Positions 1-9,482 are shown, numbered from the stretch's first letter. The stretch is 64,000 nt of DNA from Photobacterium leiognathi (GCF_030685535.1 NZ_CP131599.1:434001-498000), one strand, 5' to 3'. The notes: generated by a model from the sequence alone, not told the origin. Numbers and translations are program-made.

Positions 1-1463
1 ATCGCTTACAAGAAGCTAATGGGCAAGTGCTGGTGGCTGAAGGGGAGGTCGCCAAAATTCGTATGTTACTGGCTGCAAAAGGGATCAAAGCTAAATTACC
101 GACAGGGTTAGATTCATTAAAAGAAGATTCCTCGTTAGGTACTAGCCAGTTTATGGAAACGGCACGTTACCGTCATGGACTAGAAGGCGAGTTAGTGCGA
201 ACCATTATAGCCCTTGATGCTATTGCCAATGCGCGTGTTCATTTAGCGATCCCACGCAAAACCCTATTTGTTCGCCACAATGCGGAAGCGCCAACAGCCT
301 CGGTCATGGTTGAGCTTAAACCCGGTGAAGATCTAAAAACCGAGCAAGTTGAAGCCATCATTAATCTTGTTACTGGTAGCGTAACGGGAATGAAAACAGA
401 AAACGTGTCAGTGGTTGATCAGTACGGGCGTTTACTCAGTGCTGATATTGGCTCGTCTGAAATGGGCAAAGTGAATGCAAAGTACCTTGATTATCAGAAG
501 AATCTCGAAAAGCAGGTGATCCAACGTGCAGCTGATATGCTGACGCCAATTGTCGGGCCGAGTAATTATCGGGTTCAAGTTGCAGCCGATCTTGATTTTA
601 GCCATGTACAAGAAACCAAAGAGGTTGTTGATTCAGCGCCAGTGGTGAAAAACGAACACCGGATAGAAAATAACAGCATAGATAATATTGCATTAGGTGT
701 GCCAGGCTCGCTCAGTAATAAGCCGCCAGTCACAGGTGAAGAAGAAAATAAAGACAGCAAAAACACCAATGAACGCACAGAGATCAATCGCCAATATGCC
801 CTAGGCAGTAGCGTTCGTCATACGCAATATCAGCAAGGCAAACTCAATAAACTCAATGTATCAGTACTGCTTAATTCCACCGCTGCACCAAACGGCAGTG
901 CATGGACAGAAGCGGAAACTCAGCAAATTAGCGCCATGATCAAAGATGCGGTAGGGATCAGTGCTGAACGTGGCGATAGCTTGAGTATATTGAGTTTCAA
1001 TTTCACCCCCATCGCTATTGAAGCACCGCCAGCGATCCCTTGGTGGCAAGATCCTACCGTACAACAGCCATTACGCTACATGATTGGCGGTATTCTTGGT
1101 TTATCGATGATTTTCTTCGTGTTACGTCCACTAATCACGCATCTAACAGGGCTTGATCGTGGTCGTAAAGAGCTAACGTTTGCTGAAGAAGACATACCAC
1201 AAGAATACGATGAAAACCTTAAAACCCGCGCTGAACAAGAGCATGAAGAGTCGCTAAATGAACGTTTAGCTGCGAAAGGGATTGAAAGTGCCAATAACGC
1301 ACTAAATGCCAGTAATGATTTATTACCTCCACAAGGCTCACCATTAGAAATTCAGCTTAAACACTTACAGCTGATCTCTAACGAAGAGCCAGAGCGTGTT
1401 GCTGAAGTCTTAAAACAATGGGTGAACGTCAATGAGCCAATCGCAAACAAAAAATCCGACTGA
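1..1463 (+). CDS. fliF: Flagellar MS-ring protein FliF, 5' end outside window
   Basis: FliF builds the inner-membrane MS ring that houses the export gate and carries the C-ring. The frame is already open at base 3, so the true N-terminus (signal segment and first ring-building domain) lies outside the window. The visible part starts in a YscJ/FliF-type ring domain and continues through a Ser/Asn-rich periplasmic linker. A membrane helix follows near residues 351-369 counted from base 27. The acidic cytoplasmic tail ends in NEEPERVAEVLKQW, the conserved helix that docks into FliG. It overlaps fliG by 32 nt, so the two are translationally coupled. The cluster stops after fliJ, which suggests a lateral rather than polar flagellar set; that is inference. 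Confidence 0.95.
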   Translation, partial: RLQEANGQVLVAEGEVAKIRMLLAAKGIKAKLPTGLDSLKEDSSLGTSQFMETARYRHGLEGELVRTIIALDAIANARVHLAIPRKTLFVRHNAEAPTASVMVELKPGEDLKTEQVEAIINLVTGSVTGMKTENVSVVDQYGRLLSADIGSSEMGKVNAKYLDYQKNLEKQVIQRAADMLTPIVGPSNYRVQVAADLDFSHVQETKEVVDSAPVVKNEHRIENNSIDNIALGVPGSLSNKPPVTGEEENKDSKNTNERTEINRQYALGSSVRHTQYQQGKLNKLNVSVLLNSTAAPNGSAWTEAETQQISAMIKDAVGISAERGDSLSILSFNFTPIAIEAPPAIPWWQDPTVQQPLRYMIGGILGLSMIFFVLRPLITHLTGLDRGRKELTFAEEDIPQEYDENLKTRAEQEHEESLNERLAAKGIESANNALNASNDLLPPQGSPLEIQLKHLQLISNEEPERVAEVLKQWVNVNEPIANKKSD

Positions 1464-2466
1464 TAGCACGCCAGCACCGCTATCACCTGTAGAAAAAACT
1501 GCCGTGGTTCTGCTCGGAATGGGAGAAGATGCCGCCGCCGAAGTATTAAAGCATTTCTCTCGTGATGAAGTGCAACGTGTCACATGCGCAATGGCATCAT
1601 TAAGTGGTATTCAAAGTGACAGTGCGAAAGGCGTGATCCAGCATTTCTTTGATGACTTTCGTGCTCATAGTGGCATTCGTGGCGCATCGAAAGAATACCT
1701 TTCCAACACATTACGCAAAGCCTTGGGCAATGATTTAGCTAAAGGGCTACTTAATAATATTTATGGTGATGAGCTGCGTAATAACATGCAGCGACTACAG
1801 TGGGTAGATGCAGAACTACTGGCAAAATATGTGAGCCAAGAGCATCCCCAAATGCAGGCAATATTCCTAGCTTATTTACCGCCAGAAACATCATCAAAAG
1901 TGTTAGCGAAAATGTCGGTGGATTATCACGATGAGCTTCTCTATCGCATCGCTCAACTTGAAGAAATTGATCACGATGTCGCAACCGATCTCCATGATTT
2001 GATTGAACGTTGCATCGCGCATATGTCTCAAGCGCAGAACGCCCCAATATTAGGTACTAAGCAAGTTGCCGATATTATCAACCGTTTTGAAGGTGATCGC
2101 GGTCAATTGATGGAATTACTTCGTCTGCATGATGAAGAGATGGTGGATGAAATTGAAACCAACATGTTTGATTTCATGGTGCTTGGCCGTCAAAAAGAAT
2201 CAACTATGGATAGATTGGTGCAAGAGATCCCTGTTGCCACTTGGGTGATTGCATTAAAAGGGGCTGAGATCAGCTTACAACAAGCCATTAAACGTTCAAT
2301 GCCACAACGTATGGTGAAAACCCTAGAAGATGAAATGGCGCTAAAAGGTGCAGTGCCAGTCAGTGAAGTAGAACGTGCTCGCCAATCAATTATGGAGCAA
2401 GTACGAGATCTGGCAGAAAACGGTGAAATCGATCTTCAGCTTTATCAAGAAATGACGGTGGAGTAA
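1432..2466 (+). CDS. fliG: Flagellar motor switch protein FliG
   Basis: FliG is the C-ring protein that couples stator force to rotation and binds FliF on its N-terminal side. At 344 residues it has normal family length. The middle domain carries the EHPQ motif at about residues 137-140 (FliM-binding surface). The C-terminal domain carries the charged torque helix region (MVKTLEDEM near residue 300). The start overlaps the end of fliF and the stop shares one base with the fliH start (TAATG), as expected for a tightly coupled operon. No lesion was seen. Confidence 0.95.
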   Translation: MSQSQTKNPTDSTPAPLSPVEKTAVVLLGMGEDAAAEVLKHFSRDEVQRVTCAMASLSGIQSDSAKGVIQHFFDDFRAHSGIRGASKEYLSNTLRKALGNDLAKGLLNNIYGDELRNNMQRLQWVDAELLAKYVSQEHPQMQAIFLAYLPPETSSKVLAKMSVDYHDELLYRIAQLEEIDHDVATDLHDLIERCIAHMSQAQNAPILGTKQVADIINRFEGDRGQLMELLRLHDEEMVDEIETNMFDFMVLGRQKESTMDRLVQEIPVATWVIALKGAEISLQQAIKRSMPQRMVKTLEDEMALKGAVPVSEVERARQSIMEQVRDLAENGEIDLQLYQEMTVE

Positions 2467-3275
2467 TGATGAAGAAAGTCACTATTCAGCAGCTCTCACC
2501 GGGGCAATATCGTTTACATCGTTTTCCTCCGATTGCCGATCCTGTTAATCACCACTCATCTGATGGCTTTAGTGATAGCGATCCTGCATTAAATTGGCAA
2601 GACAGTCAGTTTGAATTACAACAAAAACTTGATGAGGGTTTTCAACAAGGTCTAGCCAAAGGGTTTGATGAGGGAATAGCGCAAGGTGTCGATCAAGGTC
2701 ATCAACGAGGATTACTGGAAGGGCGAAAAGAAGGCTTTCAACAAGGCTTTGCTCAAGGTGAATTAGCAGGACAAGAAGTCTTTAGCCAAGCGGTACGACA
2801 GGTAGAGAAAATCTTGTTTGAGTTAGAACAATGGCATCAAGAAAAAGACAAACAACAACGTCAGCTTATTTGCGATTTAGTCCAGAAAGTCTCACAGCAA
2901 GTGATCCGCGCTGAATTAACATTAATGCCGCAACAAATTCTCGCCTTAGTAGATGAGGCATTAGAGGCGATTCCGGGTAAAACCGAAAAAATCATCATCG
3001 AGCTTAATCCACAAGATATTGATCGCATCCATACCATTAACAAGAGCTTACCTGAGGCTTGGAAGTTAATTGCTAATCCTGCATTGCCCGTTGGAGGCTG
3101 TCTGCTTATTACCGATAACGCAGAAGCGGATGTCGGTTGTGATGCCCGATTAGAAGCCTGTATCGAGAATGTTCAGCAGCATTTAGTCGAACAAAATCAG
3201 CCATTGGAAACACCGATTAACGTAGAGCAAGAACCCGATGATCAAAATCATGCCAGTAAAGGAGAGGGTGAATGA
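2466..3275 (+). CDS. fliH: Flagellar export ATPase regulator FliH
   Basis: FliH is the peripheral stalk of the flagellar type III export ATPase. It binds FliI and tethers it to the C-ring. The diagnostic feature is the run of glycines at four-residue spacing (GxxxG repeats) between about residues 57 and 103, followed by the conserved C-terminal FliI-binding domain. It is 269 residues long. A second ATG lies immediately after the first (2469) and could be used instead. The stop overlaps the fliI start by four bases (ATGA). Confidence 0.92.
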   Translation: MMKKVTIQQLSPGQYRLHRFPPIADPVNHHSSDGFSDSDPALNWQDSQFELQQKLDEGFQQGLAKGFDEGIAQGVDQGHQRGLLEGRKEGFQQGFAQGELAGQEVFSQAVRQVEKILFELEQWHQEKDKQQRQLICDLVQKVSQQVIRAELTLMPQQILALVDEALEAIPGKTEKIIIELNPQDIDRIHTINKSLPEAWKLIANPALPVGGCLLITDNAEADVGCDARLEACIENVQQHLVEQNQPLETPINVEQEPDDQNHASKGEGE

Positions 3276-4624
3276 ACCGCCTTCAAGCCGATAGCTTAAC
3301 AGCACTTGCCGCCCTTGATAGTGTGCCTATTGCCAAGGTTACAGGGCGATTAGTGAAAGTGAATGGCTTGATGCTGCAAGCGGTGGGTTGTCGGTTCAAA
3401 CTCGATCAACGTTGCTTAATAGTGGCTGATGATGGCGAGCAAATTGAAGCGCAAGTGGTCGGTTTTGATCATAATATTGCTTACTTAATGCCAGTGCGCC
3501 AACTTGGTGGATTATACGCAGGCGCGAAAGTAATTCCCATGCAGGGCGGTAGTACCGTTAATGTTAGCCATGAATGGATCGGGCGTGTCGTAAATGGGTT
3601 AGGCGAGCCATTAGACAATGGTGAGTCGTTACAAGGTGGTGAGCGTTTATCGTTAGAGCCCAAACCCATTAACCCAATGAAACGTCAACCTGTTGAATCA
3701 CCGCTAGATGTTGGCATTAAAGCGATTAATGGCTTACTAACGGTTGGCAAAGGACAACGCATTGGCTTAATGGCAGGCAGTGGCGTGGGTAAAAGTGTCT
3801 TAATGGGGATGATCACCCAATTCACCGCTGCCGATATTATTGTGGTTGGGCTAATTGGTGAACGTGGTCGAGAAGTCCGTGAGTTTATTGAGCGTAATCT
3901 TGGTGAAGAAGGGCGCAAACGTGCGGTGATCATTGCAGCCCCAGCTGATGAATCACCACTTATGCGGTTACGTGCCACCAAGCTTTGTCATCGAGTTGCG
4001 GAATACTTTCGTGATCAAGGCAAAGACGTATTACTGATGATGGATTCATTAACTCGCTATGCCATGGCGCAACGTGAAATTGCCCTTGCACTAGGCGAGC
4101 CGCCAGCATCACGAGGCTATCCACCGTCAGTGTTTAGCTTATTACCACAGCTATTAGAACGTGCTGGTAATGGTGAAAATCCCAACGGCAGTTTAACCGC
4201 CATTTATACCGTGTTAGCAGAAGGGGACGATCAACAAGATCCCGTGGTGGATTCTGCTCGCGCCATTTTAGATGGTCATATCGTATTATCTCGCACCTTA
4301 GCAGAGCAAGGGCATTATCCAGCCATTGATATTAATGCTTCCATCAGCAGATGTATGAGCAGTTGTACCGAGCAAGCCCATGTCACCGTTGCGAATCAAT
4401 TTAGACAGTTAAATGCGAACTATCAGCAAGTAAAAGAATTATTACCACTAGGTGGCTACCAACAAGGGCAAGATCCTGAATTAGATCAAGCGGTAATGAT
4501 GCAACCTCAGCTAAAACAGTTCTTGCAGCAGCCTGTGAATGAGCACTGTGATTACCAAGCGAGCTTAACTCAATTAGCTAACTTGTTTTCATCACAATCA
4601 GCGACGTCAACAATGGAGCATTAA
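3272..4624 (+). CDS. fliI: Flagellum-specific export ATPase FliI
   Basis: FliI is the F1-beta-like ATPase that energises substrate unloading at the flagellar export gate. The Walker A loop GSGVGKS lies near residue 168 and the Walker B strand VLLMMDS near residue 253. The family signature PPASRGYPPSVFSLLPQLLE is present. Its 450 residues match the family. It is coupled to fliH by a four-base overlap and is followed after 6 nt by fliJ. The intact motifs argue for a functional protein. Confidence 0.96.
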   Translation: MNRLQADSLTALAALDSVPIAKVTGRLVKVNGLMLQAVGCRFKLDQRCLIVADDGEQIEAQVVGFDHNIAYLMPVRQLGGLYAGAKVIPMQGGSTVNVSHEWIGRVVNGLGEPLDNGESLQGGERLSLEPKPINPMKRQPVESPLDVGIKAINGLLTVGKGQRIGLMAGSGVGKSVLMGMITQFTAADIIVVGLIGERGREVREFIERNLGEEGRKRAVIIAAPADESPLMRLRATKLCHRVAEYFRDQGKDVLLMMDSLTRYAMAQREIALALGEPPASRGYPPSVFSLLPQLLERAGNGENPNGSLTAIYTVLAEGDDQQDPVVDSARAILDGHIVLSRTLAEQGHYPAIDINASISRCMSSCTEQAHVTVANQFRQLNANYQQVKELLPLGGYQQGQDPELDQAVMMQPQLKQFLQQPVNEHCDYQASLTQLANLFSSQSATSTMEH

Positions 4625-4630
4625 TGGTTT

Positions 4631-5068
4631 ATGAATGTACGAGCGGTTGAGCAGTTACAACGACTATCAGAACAAAAGCGCGATAAACTCAGTGCCATTT
4701 ACCAACAGCAACGCCAGCAAGTAGATAACTATCAACAACAACTCCAGTTATTAAGCCAACTTAAACAACATTATACGGGCACAGAACAAACTCATGGCGC
4801 TACGATGAATAGCGCCATGCTAACTAACAGCAATCAATTAACCTCACAGCTAACGATCATGATTGACCATCACCAACATGAACAAGCAATCATGAGTGCG
4901 GAATGTGATCACAGTGCCCAGCAATTACAAGCCAGTAACCAACAAGTAAAACGCTTTGAAGAAGTGAAAAAACGATGGCTTGCCAAACAACAATATGAAA
5001 AAGCCCGTAAAGAGCAAAAACAGTTAGAAGAGTTGATTAACTTGAGGCATAAGAAACGGAGGATTTGA
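4631..5068 (+). CDS. fliJ: Flagellar export protein FliJ
   Basis: FliJ is the coiled-coil central stalk that fits into the FliI hexamer and helps escort export chaperones. The 145-residue product is almost entirely Gln/Lys/Glu-rich heptad-like sequence with no membrane segment. This is typical of FliJ, whose primary sequence is poorly conserved. Identity rests largely on position (6 nt after fliI) and length. It is the last flagellar gene here; no fliK or fliL follows. Polar clusters normally continue into fliK-R, so this operon end resembles lateral loci (comparison with known Vibrio loci). Confidence 0.85.
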   Translation: MNVRAVEQLQRLSEQKRDKLSAIYQQQRQQVDNYQQQLQLLSQLKQHYTGTEQTHGATMNSAMLTNSNQLTSQLTIMIDHHQHEQAIMSAECDHSAQQLQASNQQVKRFEEVKKRWLAKQQYEKARKEQKQLEELINLRHKKRRI

Positions 5069-5221
5069 GGTGATAATTATGTCTAGTAACTTACTTATGG
5101 ACAGAAACTGCTTAGATTAATTGCTCTATTCTGTTAAGTAGATATTAGAAAAAGTATGGATGGGTACCAGCTGCGCGACACATATCCTTATTTGTTATGT
5201 TTCAGTTTGATTTAGTGATCA

Positions 5222-5249
5222 AAAAAGCCGACATTAATATCGGCTTTAA
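5222..5249 (-). terminator. Intrinsic terminator, mainly for the minus-strand gene
   Basis: The stem AAAGCCGA/TCGGCTTT (5224-5231 with 5240-5247) has a run of T after it when read on the minus strand. It lies between convergent fliJ and the unknown gene ending at 5270 and may serve both. Confidence 0.75.
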
Positions 5250-5269
5250 TATTCTCATGATAACAAGTG

Positions 5270-5749
5270 CTATTCTTTTTCTATAAGTTTAGCATCTGCC
5301 TTCTGTATAAACTCGTCAATTTGCTGTCGAATTTCTTTCATTCGAGCTGGGTCATTTTTTTCTTGAGCGTCTTTGCCAAAGATTTCTGGGTGATCTAACA
5401 TAAGCTTCATGTCAACGATCTCGCCAGTTTCTGTTTCATGAAACTTTACAATAACTAGAGGATCGTTATCACCATTGTCCATCAAGCGGGCATGATATAT
5501 ACCGATATACCAAGGAGATGCGCCATGTTTTAGCGAAGAGTCCTTAACACGCCCATACTCTTTGTACTTATCTGAGCTATAAACTTCAACGAAACCTTGC
5601 TTCTGCCACTTATCTTGCAAAGCCAAAATTTCGTCTAGCCACTCCGTATAGTCATAACCAAACTCTTCACTCAAAACACCGAAAAGTTGATTAATGGTCG
5701 CGTCTTCAATAGCGCGCTTTTCTAGGTTTTTTGTTGCTTGTGTACTCAT
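5270..5749 (-). CDS. Uncharacterised acidic soluble protein
   Basis: The product is 159 residues, acidic, with no signal peptide or membrane segment; I do not recognise the family. It has an aromatic-rich central stretch (WYIGIYHARL) and a Lys/Glu-rich helical C-terminus. The ATG at 5749 is the only usable start after an upstream in-frame stop, but no good ribosome binding site precedes it. Translation may therefore depend on the upstream small gene, whose 3' end overlaps by 44 nt. A homopolymer of six A in the overlap means a one-base sequencing slip could also have split a single gene. Confidence 0.6.
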   Translation of the reverse strand: MSTQATKNLEKRAIEDATINQLFGVLSEEFGYDYTEWLDEILALQDKWQKQGFVEVYSSDKYKEYGRVKDSSLKHGASPWYIGIYHARLMDNGDNDPLVIVKFHETETGEIVDMKLMLDHPEIFGKDAQEKNDPARMKEIRQQIDEFIQKADAKLIEKE

Positions 5750-5897
5750 AGGTTGCTGAAACAGTCCCTAGCTCTTTTAATAATTGTTCTTTTTTTTCAG
5801 CGATGCTTCCTGAAAGTTTGATTCTTTTGGTACCATCGGTAATGGAAATCAAAGCTGCAAAGTTTTCTTTATAAGCATTCATTTCTTGAGTATTCAT
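5706..5897 (-). CDS. Small hypothetical protein upstream of and overlapping the 5270-5749 gene
   Basis: The product is 63 residues. The ATG at 5897 is chosen because GGAGT lies five bases upstream; longer versions reading back to about 6005 lack such a site. It is rich in Lys and Glu, with no signal or membrane helix. Its last ~15 codons overlap the next gene in another frame and look less natural (KKPRKARY). That fits either translational coupling or a frameshift joining the two into one protein of about 210 residues. Function unknown. Confidence 0.5.
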   Translation of the reverse strand: MNTQEMNAYKENFAALISITDGTKRIKLSGSIAEKKEQLLKELGTVSATYEYTSNKKPRKARY

Positions 5898-6619
5898 AAC
5901 GTTACTCCTTGAAGTAAGATTAAAATATCTACTCTTCTGGACTAAATATATGTCATTTTCCTCTAAAAAACAACACTTAATGCGCCAACTCCTTATCTGA
6001 CACATAACAGTATATTAATAAGCATTCTTACTTTTACGCAAAAATATACTTATAAAATATAGATATTATACTCGATACAATCGTTAAATATTATGAGATT
6101 AATAGCACTTTATTACATTTATCGATTTGAAAGAGAGTGTGAAAGTAAGAAATGTATTTAATCAGTCTTATTAAATACAAACCGAAATATTAAATTATTA
6201 AACAATCAATTAGTTATAGCTTTACCCCTGTTTTTAACAAGAAATATTGCTTATTAAAAACAGAACTAAAGCGATAAAATCACCAAGTTTCATTATAACT
6301 GTTGATATACACAGTAAATAAAACTAATCCAAAATCACGTTAATGCGATATGAATGAGTATTTGCTCTGAATGATAATGGGGCATTTTCGTGCTAGAAAG
6401 TACTAGTCCTAAAATGTACTAGTCCTAAAATCAGACTGGATCTGGGTTTGTTAAACCATATGTTTTAAATGTATTGTTTAACAACCCGTAAGATGATTCT
6501 CACTTACATAAAAAGCTTTTAAATAAGTAGGGCTTCAATAGTTATTACAGTTAATACAAAAACTGACTAATTGAGATGAGTAGGTTAGCGTAATCAGCCT
6601 GATTTCACTATCCACACCA
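5898..6619. other. AT-rich intergenic region with a 16-bp tandem repeat
   Basis: I see no credible gene here. A perfect 16-bp tandem duplication (unit GTACTAGTCCTAAAAT) occupies 6400-6415 and 6416-6431. The part near 5900-6060 should hold the promoter for the minus-strand gene pair, but no clear -35/-10 pair stands out in such AT-rich sequence. Confidence 0.5.
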
Positions 6620-6655
6620 AAAACAAAAGGCCATGAACATTACGCTCATAGCCTT
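6620..6655 (-). terminator. Terminator of the PTS operon
   Basis: On the minus strand an imperfect hairpin (AAAGGCTATGA pairing with TCATGGCCTTT, 6627-6655) is followed by a T-rich stretch, 29 bases after the IICB stop. Confidence 0.7.
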
Positions 6656-6683
6656 TACGTTTTTCTGCCTAACTTTTACGGCA

Positions 6684-8090
6684 TTAGCTCATAAAGGTTT
6701 TAGCTTTCTTCATTGCTTCTTTGGTTGAACATTCAATCACGTTTACGCCATTGAAACGCTCAGCTTCTTTTACTGCAATGTCGTGTGCCAAGATAACGTA
6801 TTTCGCATTGGCAATATCCGTTGCGGTTAAGCGGTTTTGGATACCGTTTTGACCTTGAGTTTCCACTTTCGCTTTCAAGCCTAGCTCTTTCGCTGCTTTG
6901 TAAATCGCTTTTTCAGCCATGAAGGTATGGGCTACGCCTGAAGGGCAACAAGTGATAGCGATAACATCGTATTCGCCTTCGCCCGCGACTGGTGCACTTT
7001 CAACTTGTGTTGCTTGCTCTGCTTTTGGTGCGATGTCTGCTGTTTCTTCTTCCTCTTTGACTTCAGGCTTCCAGAAACCAACGATGATAGCGGTAGTGAA
7101 TGAGCCCGCTAGAATACCAGCCACGTACATTGGAATGTTGCTAGAAACAGGTGCTGTAATTAAGCCGCCCCAAGGTGCATGAAGAAGTACGTCTGTTGCG
7201 AAACCGAAAATACAACCCACCATACCGCCGATCACGATAGATGGAAGTACACGCATTGGGTCGTTAGCTGCAAATGGAATTGCTCCTTCAGAGATACCGA
7301 TAGAGCCCATGATTGCAGCAGCTTTACCTGCTTCACGCTCTTCAGTAGAGAACTTCTTCTTAAATAGGAATGTTGCTAGTGCCATACCTAGTGGTGGAGT
7401 ACAGATAGCAATACCCACGCCACCCATTAGCCAAGGTTGAGTATCAACTTGAGTCTGCGCAAATAGGGTTGCAACTTTGTTGATAGGGCCGCCCATATCA
7501 AACGCTGTCATACCACCTAGAATTGCACCTAGTACAGCTTTAGAAGAACCAGCCATTGATGCTAGGAATTCGTTCATGTTTGCCATGAAAGTCGAAATGA
7601 AAGCACCTAAGCCCCACATTACGATACCTGCACTGATCAATGTACCTGCAAGTGGGTATAGGAAGTACACACCCAGTGCTGATAAGTGGTTAGGAATTGG
7701 GATTTTTTTAAGTTGTAGCACCACAAAACCCGAAATGAAACCGGCAATGATACAGCCAAGGAAACCGCCGCCCATGTCAGCCATGATGCCAGATGCAATA
7801 AATGCAGGTGCAAGTGCTGGTTTATCTGCAATTGAGTAGCCAATAAAGCCACCAAGAATGATTGGGAATAGCACTAAGCCTTTAATCGCAATGGTTGAGA
7901 TATCTTTCAGAATACCTGTATCAGGCACCGCACCTTGACCTGTTGCCATTACAGCTAGGGCCAACAATACACCACAAGCTACAACGAAAGGTAGCATGTG
8001 GGAAGTACCAAATAATAAGTGTTGTTTCATGGTCGACAGTGTTTGTTTCCAATCACTGCCTTGACCGTTGGTCATTGTTGTCGTTGTCAT
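6684..8090 (-). CDS. Fructose-family PTS permease, IIC-IIB fusion
   Basis: Membrane component of a sugar phosphotransferase system: it imports a sugar while phosphorylating it. Residues ~20-345 form a fructose-type IIC domain with many hydrophobic segments. After an Ala/Glu-rich linker, residues ~373-468 form a IIB domain with the phospho-cysteine motif CCPSGVAHTF (about residue 382). The C-B order differs from FruA-type B-C proteins, so the substrate should not be assumed to be fructose. The IIA partner is encoded 51 nt upstream on the same strand. No kinase or hydrolase gene lies alongside to hint at the substrate. Confidence 0.9.
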   Translation of the reverse strand: MTTTTMTNGQGSDWKQTLSTMKQHLLFGTSHMLPFVVACGVLLALAVMATGQGAVPDTGILKDISTIAIKGLVLFPIILGGFIGYSIADKPALAPAFIASGIMADMGGGFLGCIIAGFISGFVVLQLKKIPIPNHLSALGVYFLYPLAGTLISAGIVMWGLGAFISTFMANMNEFLASMAGSSKAVLGAILGGMTAFDMGGPINKVATLFAQTQVDTQPWLMGGVGIAICTPPLGMALATFLFKKKFSTEEREAGKAAAIMGSIGISEGAIPFAANDPMRVLPSIVIGGMVGCIFGFATDVLLHAPWGGLITAPVSSNIPMYVAGILAGSFTTAIIVGFWKPEVKEEEETADIAPKAEQATQVESAPVAGEGEYDVIAITCCPSGVAHTFMAEKAIYKAAKELGLKAKVETQGQNGIQNRLTATDIANAKYVILAHDIAVKEAERFNGVNVIECSTKEAMKKAKTFMS

Positions 8091-8141
8091 GGGTACATCA
8101 CTCTTTTTTAATTATAAATGGGGGAATGTTGAAACAGGTGA

Positions 8142-8591
8142 TTATGAAAATTGATCAGATAACAGCACGTCTAAGGCTTGTTGCTCTGATGTAGCGTTAT
8201 GCATGGCTTCCAGAAACTCATCGCCGAACTTGCCGAACAGTTCTTGAAGCACATAAATGTGGTGATCGGCACCGTTATCAGGTGACGCAATCATGAAAAA
8301 TAACGAAGGCTCTACACCGTCTTCATCACCGTATGCGATGGTCTCTTTTTTGATCCCAACGGCAATAGCTGGCTCTAATACCGCCTTTGATTTGGCATGA
8401 GGGTAGGCAATGCCGTCCATGCAAGTGATGCTGTCGGCTTCACGTTGTTGAATGTCTGCTAAAAACTGCGCTTTATCTGAAATACGGTTGTTGGCGTGCA
8501 GTACATCAACCAGCTCTTGGAATAGCTCGTCTTTGCTGGTGGCGTTTAAATTGATTTTGATGTGATGAGTATTTACTAATGTGGAAAGCAT
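8142..8591 (-). CDS. Fructose/mannitol-type PTS IIA component
   Basis: Soluble phosphocarrier passing phosphate from HPr to the neighbouring IICB protein. The PTS_EIIA_2 active site is visible as GIAYPHAKSK, with the phospho-histidine at residue 65. I place the start at the ATG 8591, with TTTGAGAAA just upstream, rather than at a TTG four codons earlier (8603), which has no ribosome binding site. The 149-residue length is normal for a free-standing IIA. It is the first gene of the two-gene operon. Confidence 0.88.
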   Translation of the reverse strand: MLSTLVNTHHIKINLNATSKDELFQELVDVLHANNRISDKAQFLADIQQREADSITCMDGIAYPHAKSKAVLEPAIAVGIKKETIAYGDEDGVEPSLFFMIASPDNGADHHIYVLQELFGKFGDEFLEAMHNATSEQQALDVLLSDQFS

Positions 8592-9053
8592 AAAATTTCT
8601 CAAAGTCCATTTAAGTTAGAGAAAAGTATACGTATCTGCTTGTTTGAAATTGTTTGTTCTATCACGCTTTGGTTTTCTAATAAAAAAGCATAAAAAACAT
8701 GCAACGAGAGTCACATCAGACGTTAATAAAACACATGTGCGAAATGGCTTTGGTTACTTTTTGTTTACCAAAAAGGTCAAAATGAAACATATGGAAAACA
8801 TTTAACTTTTTGTTTTATTTCGAACTGTTTTCCTTGTAGGGATAATGGCAATACGTTTTAGTGATGTTGTTAAAAAATCGTGTCTTTTTTCTGTTGATGA
8901 AATTTAATTATTGGCAGGTGAAAAATCTGTCGAAGTGCTGTTACGTCAAATTTGTATCAAAATAGTTAAAATTCAGGGGCGGTTCATTGGTCTATTTACT
9001 GATAGCGTTTATAGTTTTATCAAATGGATAAGTGAGCGAGGAGCTACAATCTA
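8592..9053. other. Divergent intergenic region
   Basis: 460 bp between the PTS operon (minus) and the SH3 gene (plus). It must hold both promoters. A half-matched CRP-like site (CGTGA-N6-AAACA on the minus strand near 8650-8670) is too weak to call. No small gene or hairpin was seen. Confidence 0.4.
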
Positions 9054-9482
9054 ATGATAAAAGCCATTATCAAACCTACAATTTTGGTAGTTACAGCTTT
9101 AGGATTATGTAGCGCTTTTATAAATCTTGCTTACGCTACTGCAGATGGGCCTGATTACTATGATGTACATTTAGTTGAAAAACATGATGTGCTCAATATT
9201 CGTGAAAAGCCTGTTTACAGCGCCAAGAAGCTAGGTGAGATCCCGTATGATGGGATCTGTTTACAAAATCGCGGTTGTGTTGGCGGTGTGACTTATCAAG
9301 AATTTAGTACCTTATCTGACGCTGAGTTAGCAGTGATCCGAAAACAGCGCCCACGTTGGTGTAAAGTGAATTACCAAGGCACAGAAGGTTGGGTTGCTGC
9401 AAAGTACGTGATGGAAACTCAGCACTACGCTGCTTGTGATAAAAGAGAATTAACTCACGATCTGCCATCAGCCAATAAATAA
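9054..9482 (+). CDS. Exported SH3-domain protein
   Basis: 142 residues with an N-terminal signal peptide, probably cleaved after a LAYA-like site near residue 29. One bacterial SH3 (SH3b) domain follows, recognisable from LNIREKP, the GxIPYDG loop and WCKVNYQGTEGWVAAKYV. The two Cys pairs suggest disulfides in the periplasm. GAGGAG lies about 10 bases before the ATG. Such proteins often bind peptidoglycan, but no catalytic domain is attached. It precedes the PLD-type lipoprotein by 53 nt and may be co-transcribed with it. Confidence 0.8.
   Translation: MIKAIIKPTILVVTALGLCSAFINLAYATADGPDYYDVHLVEKHDVLNIREKPVYSAKKLGEIPYDGICLQNRGCVGGVTYQEFSTLSDAELAVIRKQRPRWCKVNYQGTEGWVAAKYVMETQHYAACDKRELTHDLPSANK

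Noticed and set aside
7477..7839. 120-codon plus-strand frame inside the PTS IICB gene
   Set aside because: Antisense shadow of a well-supported gene.
8142..8194. Extended plus-strand frame over the IIA gene end
   Set aside because: Shadow frame (7895-8194) crossing two real genes; no start signal.
8650..8670. CRP site before the PTS operon
   Set aside because: Only one half-site matches well; too weak to call.
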